DNA of 64,000 nt from Buxus sempervirens (Eukaryota; Streptophyta; Magnoliopsida; Buxales; Buxaceae). How positions within the stretch are numbered: position 1 is the stretch's first letter; each line of letters starts with the position of its first letter. Location of the stretch: assembly GCA_947561395.2 (NCBI GenBank), contig OX387184.1, positions 21,415,687-21,479,686 of the forward strand, read 5' to 3'. The notes under the pieces are model-generated. The model was not told where the DNA came from, searched no databases, and was given only the letters and a program-made list of their open reading frames with translations. Made by a program: the position numbers and the translations under genes. Below are positions 30,201 to 39,827 of the stretch, one piece after another.

Positions 30201-32841
30201 TTTTCTGACCATGGCTGTTACCTCTATGACGCCTTGCTGAATCATGGATGGTTAACCTACATTGGCTTCTTCCACCATCAGATTTGGAACTTCTGGAGAG
30301 CTTCTCCCCTTTAGTTCTAGTGGAAGGCATTGTCCCCTCAGAAGTCCATGACTCCAATGAAGTAATTCCAGCATGCAGCTTAGAATATGTGGAAGTAGCT
30401 GTACCATTTTCAAGCTTTGAAGTTTCATGGCAGACCCCATGTCCAATATTTCCCAGTAAAAGCTCCGATTCCTTAAGAAAATGCCCCCTTCCTGAGGAGT
30501 TGTTGGATGCTTTTCTGGTGGTTGCTGAAACAAAAATGTTGCCCAATTTCCCTCGTGATTTATGCTTTTTAGATTTTCCAGCCTTATTCAGCTTATCCGT
30601 GTCAGATGTTTCCTTGGCATTGCAGTGTCTTGTCTTAGAATGCGAGTGTCCCTTAAACTTATCCTTCTTCTTTTCTCTTTTGGTGGTCATGCACTCCATA
30701 TTAGACGCAGTAACATGTGACGGAGAAATAACTTGGGAAGAAGTGAGAACAGCATCTTGCAGGTCATCTTGAACTCCTGCACTAATAGGAGCATCATGAA
30801 TTAGGTTAATCACTTCTGAGTCAGGAGATGTTCCCAGCTCTGAGTACTTATTATCAACTGTTTCCCCCAAAGCATCAGTTCCTATCTGGGAGGAAACCCA
30901 ATGACAATCACCTGCAGCATTTTCTACTGAAGTATCTTCTGTAACAACACTCTCCAATTCCTTTTCCCCAACATATGCATCAAATTTATCATGAAGAACA
31001 TCTTCACAGATTTCATGTTTCGCATCATTGGCTAACTTTGGGACTTCTAACACAACTCCACAATCCAATTCAGGCAGGCATTCATGACAAATACTTTGTT
31101 CCAAAGCTAGAGTCTCTATCACCTCAGATAGCATGGTATTAGGCTCTTCTTTTCCCATTTTAACCTTCAAGCGAATGCGTCTAGACGAATCAGGAAGCTT
31201 TTCCTTTGATCCTCGTGAGCTTTCACATGCAAGGGTCTTCTTCCTCCTAGCTCTCCCATGACCACTCCGGGCTTCATGTAATTCCACATTCTGCACATGA
31301 ACTAACTGAGAATCATGCATTTGGATCTCTCTATTCTGTTTGAATAACTGTAGAACATTTGCGAATGTGCCCCAAATTGAAGCACGTGCTACTTTGTGGG
31401 AACAACTTCTTCTCCCTCTAGCAGTCTTAAATGAGATCTCCAGGACTCTGCAAGGAACTGACCTCCTGCTTGCTGCTTTCTGAGGTTGCCTTGTGGCAGA
31501 TTTTGTCTCAATCATCTGACTGGATTTGCTAACGCGGCTACTTCTCCGAAGGTATGACTGCCTAACATTATCACATTCAGTAATAGAAACATGGTCAAAT
31601 CCGACATCATTTCCTTCAATATTTTGCTTCTCATTGCCGTTGACTATACTACTTTTAGGAAAGCCAGAATCAACAAGACACAATGACTGGGATGGTTGAA
31701 AGGAGAATGATTCTTTGACAGCACAACCAGACTGTAAGTTAGGTGGCCCTTCAATTAAATTGCAGGCAACTTTTTCTTTTTGAGATGGTTGACAATTAAG
31801 GTTGTTTGATATCACGGCTAAGTCTTCACATTTTTCATCCACACCTTCTGGTATATCAGTTGAATTGTCCTCTGATGGACTGTCGACATTCTCACTATCC
31901 TTATGCTCACTTTGTTCAATGCAATTACTCAATGAAGCAACTATGGGTGATGATCCCAAGTGAGCTTCTCCATCTAGTGCCAAACTTCCTGAGCCATCCT
32001 GGCCTTGGTAACCTTCTGTTTCTAAAAGCAATCCTTCGCAACCCAAGAAGCATAGTTGGTTGCCAGTTTTGCTCTCCTTAAAGTACACTTTGCCAACACC
32101 ACATGAATTCTGAGACTTTTGATTTGTTAACCAGAGTACAGGATCTGCACAGCCATTCCCAGATCCTTCACTATCCACAGAAGAACTCACTACGCCAACG
32201 TAGGAATTCACCAAGCCATTTCCCTGATTTTGGGACAAGTCAACAAACCCATTTAATGGGTTTTCAGAATCTCTATTAAAATTAGATAAATCACATGCCT
32301 GATTAGAAGAAAGAATCCTGTCTGGAGTATTCTTTCTATCCACACTACAATTAGGTAAACCAAAATCTTGAGAAGACGAACAAAATCCATCCAACGAGTT
32401 TTTGGCATCCACATTGTAATTAGACAAGTCACTTGCCACTTCTGAGCATAAAGGCAGATGATTATCAGCTTGATTTGTCATGTCCCCATCACAATTAAAT
32501 ACCAAAGAGTTTTTGGCATCCGCATTGTTGTTAGACGAGTCACTTGCCACTTCTGAGCATACAGGCAGCCGATTATCAGCTTGATTTGTTGTGTCCCCAT
32601 CACAATTCAATACCTGAGAATCCACTTCCAAGCATGAAATCCGTTCAATACCTGAATTGGCACACTCCTTTAAGCCTCCACTCTCATCAACTAAATCCAA
32701 ACTATCAAACCCACCATAATTATCTCTATCACCTCTTTCTTTTCTCACAGACAACAAACAACGTAAATCTGGCGGCAAACCACCCAATGGTTGATCAACT
32801 AAATTCGGATCTTCACAAGAACCCATAGCTTTATCCGACAT
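1..32841 (-). CDS. ASHH2: Histone H3K36 methyltransferase ASHH2 (SDG8/EFS type), spliced, 3' end outside window
   Basis: Coding exons read on the minus strand: 32841-30036, 29906-29696, 26471-26305, 26159-26080, 25105-24974, 24872-24756, 18897-18805, 18596-18519, 8527-8471, 8286-7416, 7341-7286, 2550-2471, 2343-2258, 2152-2073 and 41 to beyond base 1. Each junction is GT-AG and all phases agree, giving about 1651 codons here. The first ATG (32841) is chosen; another in-frame ATG lies at 32825. Domains: a long disordered N-terminus; CW zinc finger near residues 976-1030 ([12 protein letters not shown]); AWS 1089-1132 ([24 protein letters not shown]); SET about 1133-1260 with NHSCDPNC and EEVTFDYNY; post-[16 protein letters not shown]; then the conserved C-terminal helical region ([35 protein letters not shown]). 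In Arabidopsis the family deposits H3K36me2/3 in the nucleus, its CW domain reads H3K4me1, and it controls flowering time through FLC. No broken exon is seen, so the gene looks functional. Confidence 0.96.
42..2072. other. ASHH2 intron, 2.0 kb, AT-rich
   Basis: This intron lies between the last complete exon here and the exon entering at the window edge. It is AT-rich with homopolymer runs. I recognise no gene or transposon in it. Confidence 0.75.
2578..2602. repeat. (GA)n microsatellite
   Basis: A short GA run follows a poly-G stretch in the ASHH2 intron, about 30 bases from the exon at 2471-2550, on the acceptor side. Confidence 0.85.
2633..2892. repeat. 130-bp tandem duplication, two copies
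   Basis: Two almost identical 130-bp units (2633-2762 and 2763-2892), each starting GCATCACAAGAGATAGATG and ending in AAAATAGCAAAATA. Only one or two differences are visible, so the duplication is recent. It sits in the intron 80 bp from an ASHH2 exon. Confidence 0.92.
3955..4455. mobile_element. MITE with AGGCTGTGTTT inverted ends and CCA-rich core
   Basis: The ends are AGGCTGTGTTT (left) and AAACACAGCCT (right), an 11-bp perfect terminal inverted repeat extended by imperfect pairing (GGATTTGG / CCAAATC). The arms are AAGAAAAG-rich. The core (4141-4250) is an ACC/CCA-rich tract ending in a run of ten G. No coding capacity; non-autonomous, probably of the Tourist or hAT type. Confidence 0.75.
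4615..6545 (-). mobile_element. 5'-truncated L1-type LINE
   Basis: Read on the minus strand, 6439-6035 encodes the reverse transcriptase palm with the FADDTLLL motif and the following [10 protein letters not shown]. Next comes a zf-RVT region (5542-5060, with [23 protein letters not shown] and [15 protein letters not shown]) and its C-terminal part (5044-4823, [12 protein letters not shown]). The 3' end is a T-rich tract on the plus strand at 4610-4640, preceded by the TATCATTCATC tail usual for plant L1s. The frame is broken between these blocks and the endonuclease is missing. It sits in the 4.7-kb ASHH2 intron, antisense to nothing: it shares the gene's orientation. Confidence 0.9.
8528..12840. 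other. First part of the 10-kb ASHH2 intron, no gene recognised
   Basis: AT-rich intron sequence between the SET exon at 8527-8471 and the LINE cluster. Several 60-80-codon open frames occur, but none resembles a known protein. A GCCTCA/TGAGGC-rich patch near 9650-9810 may be a degraded repeat. Confidence 0.6.
12850..16060 (+). mobile_element. L1-type LINE, plus strand, interrupted by another LINE
   Basis: Plus-strand pieces appear in LINE order: a degraded endonuclease-RT linker (about 13090-13400), the RT start (13621-13839, with [20 protein letters not shown] and FLQRCWD), zf-RVT (about 13860-14000), a [15 protein letters not shown] block (14061-14250), then LKIN near 14300. The frame resumes after a foreign insertion at about 15465 with [15 protein letters not shown], the RNase H start, and ends with EGDSATMM and [12 protein letters not shown] (15607-15850). 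A TTTAATATATATC-like tail lies near 16040. Several stops and shifts are present. An 83-bp tandem duplication occurs at 12888-13053. Confidence 0.85.
14312..15460 (-). mobile_element. Younger L1-type LINE nested in the plus-strand LINE
   Basis: It reads on the minus strand. 15097-14432 is a single 221-codon open frame with zf-RVT features ([60 protein letters not shown]). The preceding part (15356-15094) carries the [13 protein letters not shown] motif. A poly-T run at 14324-14336 marks its 3' poly-A end. It is 5'-truncated near 15460 and interrupts the RNase H start of the host LINE. The long open frame indicates a fairly recent insertion. Confidence 0.9.
16150..17660 (+). mobile_element. Degraded L1-type LINE fragment (RT to zf-RVT)
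   Basis: Translating across frames gives plant L1 RT landmarks in order: [14 protein letters not shown] (near 16345), [16 protein letters not shown] (near 16560), [14 protein letters not shown] (near 16745), FFWCGIGD and [11 protein letters not shown] (16820-16880), and FNYALSGN followed by MVSY (16930-16990). Many stops and frameshifts make it a relic. It begins again at the RT after the RNase H end of the previous LINE, so it is a separate copy. Confidence 0.75.
17667..17701. repeat. Poly-G tract, 35 G
   Basis: An uninterrupted run of 35 G on the plus strand, in the 10-kb ASHH2 intron (C-rich in the transcript). Such length is rare in plant DNA. It may be real, able to fold as G-quadruplex DNA, or inflated by sequencing error. 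Confidence 0.9.
18219..18249. repeat. (TC)n microsatellite
   Basis: About 15 TC units in the ASHH2 intron, 270 bp downstream (in gene sense) of the exon at 18596-18519. Confidence 0.9.
19391..20330. mobile_element. TIR element(s) with GCCTCATTTGGCATTCATTTTG end
   Basis: The left end, preceded by TTA, is GGCCTCATTTGGCATTCATT. The inverted partner at 20310-20330 reads AATGAACGCCAAATGACGGC. A second inverted partner (CTCATTCCTAAAATGAAACC) lies at 19757-19776, so this may be a short MITE (19391-19790) plus fragments of a relative. No coding frame. Related ends occur at 43455 and 49605. Confidence 0.6.
20745..21905 (+). mobile_element. 5'-truncated L1-type LINE
   Basis: The plus-strand frames carry [15 protein letters not shown] (near 20865), a zf-RVT stretch (21216-21420: [33 protein letters not shown]) and [20 protein letters not shown] (21549-21610). 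The 3' end is TATCTTTATTACTGATT followed by a poly-A run to about 21903. Frames are broken at several points. It lies in the 5.9-kb ASHH2 intron in antisense to the gene. Confidence 0.9.
22786..22855. repeat. A-run, (GA)n and (GAA)n compound microsatellite
   Basis: About 19 A, then GA repeats, then GAAGAA repeats in an ASHH2 intron. Purine-only over about 70 bases on the plus strand. Confidence 0.85.
23724..24312. mobile_element. MITE with CTGCGTTTGGCATTG end and CCACC-rich core
   Basis: The left end is AGACTGCGTTTGGCATTG followed by GCTTTTGCTTC words. The right end is the inverse: GAAGCAATACCAAACAGAGCCC. The core (about 23900-24115) is a long ACC/CCACC-rich tract that translates as proline/threonine/histidine-rich filler. 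No transposase. Its ends resemble the element at 58675-59775. Confidence 0.75.
26490..29690. other. 3.2-kb ASHH2 intron with unrecognised repeat-like sequence
   Basis: This intron lies between the CW exon (29906-29696) and the exon at 26471-26305. At 26953-27424 the plus strand holds two overlapping open frames, with words such as [20 protein letters not shown] and [20 protein letters not shown], that look like decayed mobile-element coding sequence. A LINE ORF1 is possible but not shown. 27600-29450 has no clear identity. A poly-A run sits at 29470-29488 after TTAATATACTAG, as at the tail of a retroposon. Confidence 0.4.
32396..32617 (-). repeat. In-frame 111-bp tandem duplication in ASHH2 exon
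   Basis: Two head-to-tail copies, 32396-32506 and 32507-32617, encode two 37-residue units of the disordered N-terminal region. Shared words include NCDGD, TNQAD, CSEVASD and DAKNSL. They differ at a few positions, so the duplication is not brand new. The frame is kept. Confidence 0.9.
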
Positions 32842-33560
32842 TTGCAATAATCTAAACCATTATAAACTATCAAAAATCAAAGAATAGCATCAAAACTGCA
32901 CTGAACGCCACATATTATCCCGAACACAAGACAATGCGTCTCCTAAGGATATCCAAAACCATGTGTAACCATCTTTATGGATCAAATCCTTCACCGCCAA
33001 AACACACGCAAGAAGGAACGACAAAAGCAACCAAAAACAAAAAAAACAAAGAAAAAAAAAATAAGGGCACCGGAATACCGTTCCTTCGAAAGAACGAATC
33101 AAAAGAACCACGTAAACCCTAGAATCACCTCTCTCGCCTTTCCCTGCAAAATCAAAACCCTAATTTGAGAAACCAAATTACAGGCGAATGCAGAAAAAAA
33201 CAAAAAACTCAACAAATAATGCACAGATAACACATAAATATAAAAACAAATACCTGAAAATAAACGAAGAGATAAGGAAAGAAGGCATTACACGAACGAA
33301 GACTTCTACGCTCTTTATAATTCCTTATTTATTGTTCTCCTCTCTAAGAACGAAAACCAGAGAGAGAAAGAAATATAGAGAGAGAGAGAATGAGTTGCGT
33401 TCGGAAACAAAAACAACTCTGCCTTTGCGTGACGGTTTGAGGGGAATAGTCCGATGACTCCGACCAAAACGAACGACCCCCAATGCGAGGATTCTTCTAT
33501 CGCTAGACAACGAACCGTGATTAGGTAGATGCTACTGTAGTAATATGCTACAGAGACTCA
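32842..33560 (-). promoter_or_regulatory. ASHH2 5' leader and proximal promoter
   Basis: This lies directly upstream of the ASHH2 start. On the gene strand it holds a CT-rich stretch near 33340-33400 (runs of CTCT around CTATATTTC), typical of plant 5' leaders. Further in come AACCCTAA/AAACCCTA words near 33115-33170, common in leaders of housekeeping genes. A leader intron is possible because TTTAG precedes the start codon by a few bases, but this is inferred. The transcription start is probably near 33.4-33.5 kb. Confidence 0.5.
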
Positions 33561-33779
33561 ATATCTGCTGCCAGATTGAGGGAGGATGATGTGTTGGCGA
33601 ACCCCATGGTTTGCTTTCCGAGAGTATATTGTATTAGGATACGCCTTATGGTATTTAAATATTGGGCTTTGATCCGTTGTCTTTTTGCGTACGCGTTTGA
33701 CCCATTCCTTGTTAGGATTAGGTGGCAGCCCAGAGCCCGTTTAGACCCTCAAACGGGCCTAACCCACTTCTAGGGTTCT

Positions 33780-34480
33780 TATAGTCATAAAAATTGGATG
33801 CCTTTCCTCTAGTGCTAAAAGCCGGCGGTACCAGCTGGGATTTTGTTTGGGGTGTGGGTCTCCTTATTGAAACGAAGCATATAATCATGCGTTTTATGGA
33901 TGGTACCATGGAATGCACTAGGTGCATGAGTCCCTCTCATAAAAATTTAGGGACATGATTTCGTCTAGCACGTTTTATATATATTACCATCATGAAACAT
34001 GTGGACACATGCATTTCCTCTAGCCCAAAAATCCAATGGTATTGTGATACCACCGATTGGGATGTGTTTTGTGCTGTGGGGCCCCTATTTGAAATAGGGC
34101 ATCTATTCGTCTGTTTCATGTTAGTACCATTGAGTGGTACCAGAGGAAATGGTCTCATGCGTTTTTGAGGAGATCGTTTCATCTGGAGCCACTTAGTGGT
34201 TCCAGCATGAAACTTGCGGATGGATGGCACTTTTCAATTGTGGGGCCCACACCCCAAAATCCATCTTAGCCGGTGGTTTCACTAAACCACCGGATTTTGG
34301 CTCTAGAAGAAATGCTCACGTTTTTTAGACTATTTCTGCTATTAGACTCAATGATACAACGTGAAACGATGATTGCGTGCTTGTGTTAGGAGGGGGCCCC
34401 ACACCCCCACACCCCATTCCAGCTAGTGGTATCGCAATACCACTGAATTCTAGTACTAGAGGAAATGCATTCTACTTTTG
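33780..34480. mobile_element. MITE-like inverted-repeat cluster upstream of ASHH2
   Basis: A core element at about 34008-34472 has inverted ends: CATGCATTTCCTCTAG ... CCAATGGTATTGTGATACCACC on the left and GGTATCGCAATACCACTG ... CTAGAGGAAATGCATTC on the right. Degraded partial copies of the same words (TTTCCTCTAG, GGTACCA, GGGGTGTGGG) precede it from 33790. No coding potential. Confidence 0.6.
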
Positions 34481-35111
34481 GTAATAGAGGGTCAAAGCCC
34501 AAAACCATTGAAACTGAGGTACGTACCAACTTATATATGTAGTAGGTTATGTAGTAGGTATGTGTTTGATTATTGTGATATCTTGGTAGGTGTAGGTGAT
34601 GGGTATTATATTTGTCTCTCCCGACAAGTAGCATGAGGTATTTCCCAAATGAAGAACATCCAACGACCAAGCTTGGAGTAGTGCTTGACACCATCTTGCT
34701 CCATTCTTGCTTGCATTTTGATGTCAAGAGAATGCGGGAAACAAATACAGATTCATCATGAACTTTGCTAATTGGTTTACTCAAAATATTAAATTTGAAG
34801 ACTAAATCAATTAAAAAATAACATTCAATACAGATCATTGTGAAGCAACATGGTATATAACTACTAACCGGGTGCACGTGCAGTACTGCATATATGAAAA
34901 AAGATGTAAATGAGAGAGGGAACGGTTCTGCAACTAATTATTAAATTTTTAAAAAATTGTGGCAATTTTGACTATTAATTGTACCATTTTATTAATGAAT
35001 TTTCATAATGATGTGTAAGGGCTATTTTGAAAACTTGCATATTTTGCTTGGCGCAATTCCCATGGTGGCACCTCTCATTATATATAATATAGATATAAAT
35101 ATATATCTGCA

Positions 35112-35414
35112 GGAGCAACAAATGAAAGCTACTTTGATCAAATTGAGCAAAGGTGTGCCGTCAGACTAAATTGCACAGATTTTAAGGTGGGTCCAATCCC
35201 CCCAATATTGCATGCTATGACTAAGGTAGGCATTGGCTGTTGCTACGGTTCACAAATGCTAGGAGGGACCCCAAGTTACATGAATTTCGTGCCCTGCCAA
35301 GGGGGTCCTAAGAACGCATGCCACTATTTGCAAGCAGTGGCCTACAGCTGCTCCACCGGGTTGGCAGGTTTTAGCTTGCGATTACAGGTACTGAATAGGG
35401 GATTGTTGAGCTAA
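35112..35414 (+). other. Cysteine-rich exon-like open segment, unrecognised
   Basis: An open frame of about 100 codons runs from a CTGCAG acceptor-like site (35108-35113) to a stop at 35414, with ACAG|GTACTG donor-like sequence near 35389. It lacks an ATG at its start. Cysteines occur in RCAVRLNCTDF, IGCCYGS, VPCQGGPKNACHYLQ and AYSCSTG. The composition is protein-like, unlike the AT-rich flanks. I do not recognise the family; it may be a stray exon of a secreted or repeat-borne protein, or chance. Nothing else of such a gene is seen nearby. Confidence 0.3.
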
Positions 35415-35486
35415 TGGTGTAAGGAAATTAAGAAAAAGCTGCAGTCTGACCAATAATTAACTTAAGCTATCGATATAGTGGTAAGT

Positions 35487-35916
35487 AGGGGTGCAACTCG
35501 GTCCGGTTAAAACCGAACCCAAACCGACCCGAACTGACTTCGGTTCAGTTTTATAGTGCTTCGGTTCGGTTTCGGTCCAAAAATCCCTAAACCGAACTAG
35601 GTCGGTTCGGTTTTGGGTTTCATGTTCGATTAAACCGAACCGAACCGAATACATTATTTCCCTAAACCAAACCGAACCGAATTCACATATATATATAATA
35701 TAATATATGATAAACTTTTAAAGTTTATCTTTAAACTTAAAGGATATTACAAAAAAACCATTGTTTAAGATAAGAATATTGGTCTAACCCGAACCGAACC
35801 GAATAGTTTTCATGTAGTTCGGTTTGGTTTGGATTTCGGTTTTTATATATATTTTCGGTTTGGTTTTGGGTTGACATCAACCCGAACCGAACCGAACCGA
35901 ACCGAGTTGCACCCTA
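35487..35916. mobile_element. MITE with GGGGTGCAACTCGG ends, CGGTTCGG-rich
   Basis: The left end AGGGGTGCAACTCGG and the right end CCGAGTTGCACCCT form a near-perfect terminal inverted repeat. The interior is filled with GGTTCGG/CCGAACC words and a TATATA core. No coding content. It lies between ASHH2 and PI-1. Confidence 0.75.
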
Positions 35917-37369
35917 GACTGGTAAGCACTTGATCCTACATCAACCATAGCGAATACTCCATCATTACCAAAACCTGAGAAGTGAAACTTTTATTATACT
36001 CTCACAAACGAGAGAATACATCTAACAAAAACCCAACGATATTGTCTTATGACTTTGGGGCCATCATGCACGTTTCATGACGCCCACATATTGACCATGC
36101 CATGACTAATGGGGCAGCAGGAAATTTAGCCATGGCTTCTTAACCAAGCTGATTTAGCAGCCTACCGTGATCCAAGACTTCATCTTGTGAGGCTCAAGTG
36201 TTCATTTAATGAAATTAAGGCTCTTATCCTAAGCAGCTTCCCTCTCCCATATTAGACAATACATCCCTAGCTTGTAACACCAATATTTAACAACACATAG
36301 TTTAAGACCTGTTCAAAGGCCTTAGCAGCAATAATATTGCATGAAAATCAGTCTTATTTGTTCTGAAAACTGTCACCTATTCGAGAACTATTAGTTGAAG
36401 TCCATGGTGAAAGTAGTCTAATTCAAAATAATTGAGTTCAAAACAACTTTAGGTCGTTGGGTACGGTATTCTTGAATTTGTAATATGTACCAAATAAACA
36501 AGGGAAGAAGTCATTCCAAGAACCAATTCCTTGATATGACGGGGTTCGAAATGGTTCTTCGGGAATGAGCTTCTTTTCTTGCACTAGCTCCCTCACTAAT
36601 TGTTAGCCAAAACTCTTTCTAAGCCATGGAATGAGTTCCAAAATAAACTCCAAACAGGAGCTAAGCATTTTCTAAGTTCCATCACACAACCATATACATT
36701 AACAATACAAGCAATTCAAAAAAAACCAACTTTCAAATTCTTCTATGCCAAGCCTGAATCCATAAAACTCATCAAAATTAAATAGCTTCTAAAAATCACA
36801 TAGTTATTGATCTAACAAAGTGATACTTCTATATCACTTGCCCCCACAGAATTTCCATTTCACAGGAAAATTATTAGATTTTTTTGGAATTCTGTTATGA
36901 AAATAACTCCAAAACCACAAATTAATTCAACATATGAAAACAAATAACTTATAGTTATTAAAGAGGGAAAAAGAAGGAATTTATCTCAAGAAATGGCATG
37001 TTTCAGCAAAATATTAAAATGCAACCACATGCAAAATACTAATAACTGAGAAATACAAAAACCAATTCAACATGCAAAACCACACATGTTTCAGCAAAAT
37101 ATGAAAATGCAAGCATGTCATGGAAACAGTTCATAATAATAGAAATTTGATAAAGAAAGTATTCTCAAGTAGTAAGATTAATTCAAAGTCCAACTTAATT
37201 AGGTCATAAAGATTCACAGCATGTAGGTACCAACTGTGCATAACCAGTTTTACACCCATAATAATACTCCTTTAACGCGATTAATACAGTCTTAAAGTGA
37301 AACCCCTACAGAGACCCATGGATGTTGAAGAAATTAAACTAGAGGGGTATCTTAAGACAACAGGATGTT

Positions 37370-38477
37370 TTACTTCATGTCCTGTAAATTGGGATGGCTT
37401 GGCAGAACGCGGAAGGCGAATGGCATTTGGGAAGGATAGTCCTTCACGTCATGACGATATCCATTGTTTATTTCGCTAACATTTCCATCCATTGAAATCT
37501 GCTGCTGATGCTGCATTTGTGATGAAAATAAAAATTCTTAGAACAGTATTAATTGATACTAGAAGAGATAAAACACAAGTATTGTAATTAACATACCAAG
37601 ATGTAGCTTAGGTGCCTATTCTCTTCCTCTAAAACCCTATCCTGTGGTAATTGTTAAACCAGATTATGAGATCAGGAAAATATCTAATCACTTAAAGACC
37701 ATCACAGTGCTTATTTATTATATAGACAGCCATAATTATAGAGAAATCTAAACCCTGCAATTCAACTGGAAATTTATTAATTATTCTTAACAAATCAATC
37801 TACTAATGGTTATTGGGAACTCAACATACCTTCTTCTTTTGCATCTTCATCAGCTCCGACTGTCAATGAAATGAATTTGAGAAGATCAGATCATTCACAA
37901 AATGAGCCATTTAAGAGATTAGATGACTAAAATTAAGTAAAATTATGTATAAGAATTACCCTCTTGGAACGAACTTTTTTAAGGCCTTCGTCGAGGGCAT
38001 CCTCCAAGTAAATGAGATCATTGTGATGCAAATTTGAAATATCGTCGCCCTTTAAGTGCCTGAATCATATTTCATTTTAGATGGAAACACAACGGGAGGT
38101 TAAGATCCCATGTACACAATCTGTTGTTAATATCCACAAATTCAAAGGCGCGTGCACATAGAGGAGAAAAGAAAAAGAAACAATTAATGAATTCACCTGA
38201 GCTTGATCTGCATGGAATCATTGTCTTTCTTGACTCTTTCTATTTCATTGTTCAGACACTGTAAAATATGTTTTATAGAAACCCAATTAGGTTTTCATTA
38301 AGGGACAGAAAATTAATTTGAAAAGGAGATAGAGATTTAACCAAATCTGTTTACACAGAAGTAATGGTTCATGCATGGTTCCTATTCTGCAATATATAAT
38401 CAACTAGAAAATAGTCCACTTCTTCCATTAAAATAGAAGTTACATAATTTGGGATTTCTAGTGTATCCTAAGCTATA

Positions 38478-38515
<38 letters not shown>

Positions 38516-39111
38516 ATTTGCAGATCTGTTCATGTACCTTAAATTTTACATTTTTATATGCTTTTATGAGAAAAGGTTCAGATTTTTCCATCAAAACAAG
38601 CAATATTACTACAAATAAGATCCTCTCATAAACAGATCTACAAACTATTGATCTATAGATCTATTCAAGGAACCAGATTAAAAACCGTATATTTTTCCAC
38701 TAAAATGAAAAAATCAAACCTACCTCATGCTTGGTATCCCACACCTTTTTCTGAGATAGCTTCTGGTACTCATCCAACATTTTTATTGGACTTCACCATT
38801 AAAATAGAAAAAGAAGAAAAAAGAGGACGATAATGAGACAGTCAAACAAATCAAAAATCCAAAAAGAAACCCATGAAAGACTAACAAGAAAGGACAGTGA
38901 GTTCGATGAAAGAGACTCCATACGTAGTATTTTCGCTACAGTGTTCAAAAACCTTCCCAGTACTAGAGATGATAACAACAGCAATAGAAGCTTCACAGAG
39001 AATAGCGATCTCTCTAGCCTTCTTAATGATCCCATTTTTCCTCTTTGAGAAAGTCACCTGCCTGTTATTGGGGTTCTCTATCCTCTTGATGTCTATCTTA
39101 CCTCTCCCCAT
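37370..39111 (-). CDS. PI: PI-1: PISTILLATA/GLOBOSA-type MADS-box protein, complete
   Basis: Seven exons, all GT-AG: 39111-38924 (188 bp), 38790-38724 (67), 38258-38197 (62), 38059-37960 (100), 37859-37830 (30), 37641-37597 (45) and 37510-37370 (141), giving 210 residues. The 30-bp fifth exon and overall sizes are the hallmark of PI genes. The MADS domain (1-60) begins [20 protein letters not shown]. The K-domain holds [19 protein letters not shown] and LEDALDEGL. The C-terminus ends in the PI motif (193-209) [17 protein letters not shown]. In the flower, PI proteins pair with AP3-type proteins, bind CArG boxes and specify petals and stamens. Some MADS residues ([19 protein letters not shown]) differ from the common form. 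It is the likely functional copy. Confidence 0.95.
38477..38512. repeat. (GA)n microsatellite in PI-1 intron 2
   Basis: About 17 GA units in the second intron of PI-1. PI-2 has no such run at the matching place (about 55757-55770), so the length is copy-specific. Confidence 0.9.
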
Positions 39112-39480
39112 CTCTCACCAAAGCTCACCCTTCTGCACTTCTTGTTGTTGGTTGCAGTATGAGATGCAAGGAGAGGAAGAAAGGAAAGTAATGGAAACCA
39201 CATTCCAAAATGGGTTAGAAATGAAGAATACTTTCGGAGTAGTTCAGAAAGCAAGGTTTGTTTTTGGTCTGTTGACAAAGCCAACTGATATAAGTATAAC
39301 TTGTGTGGTTTGCTTTAGCTTTGTTGCACCACCGTGTAATTATAGAGTTACATGGACATGACTTTGAGAGTCTTTGATACGTTAGATTGCTACTGGACAC
39401 GTATCCTAATTGTAGGCCTTTTAAGTTTGTTTTGGGGTCTCATCTAGGGCTTCAGTCCCAGCCTGAAAGAGTGTCAGATC
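39112..39480 (-). promoter_or_regulatory. PI-1 5' leader and proximal promoter
   Basis: This upstream sequence is shared with PI-2 (56344-56650) and in part with the MADS relic (42420-42600). Shared words are ACTTTCGG ... GTTCAGAAAG, CTTGACAAAG and GTTTGCTTTAGCTTT. A CArG-like site (CCAAAATGGG, one mismatch to CC(A/T)6GG) lies at 39205-39214, 94 bp before the start codon. The regulatory role is inferred from MADS biology. Confidence 0.5.
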
Positions 39481-39827
39481 CTTCCTTCTCAACCATCGCC
39501 AACAATCCATCAATCAAGGCTGAAATAAACTTATGTTAGATAGGCTGCTTACTAGTAATAATTTTTATCCTTAATAAAAATCATACAAATTACATACAAA
39601 ACTTTATGTAATTTGGTTTCACAGAAAATCTGATCATCATATGAACTTTCTGAAATTAAAATACATACAAATCTGATAATTAGATTGCTGTATGCTGAGT
39701 TTTTGTGAAATTTAGCAACCATGGTAGCTCTCGTGTATATGAATACCTGTAAATTCTGGTCTCAGATTTATTTTGATATCAATAGAAAGCTTACCTTTTT
39801 CCAAAAATAAATAAATAAATTGAATTC

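Noticed and set aside
30248-30772. 174-codon plus-strand open frame
   Set aside because: Antisense of the ASHH2 first coding exon; low-complexity serine/leucine-rich translation with no known domain.
34386-34877. 163-codon minus-strand open frame
   Set aside because: Half of it is MITE inverted-repeat sequence; no recognisable protein.
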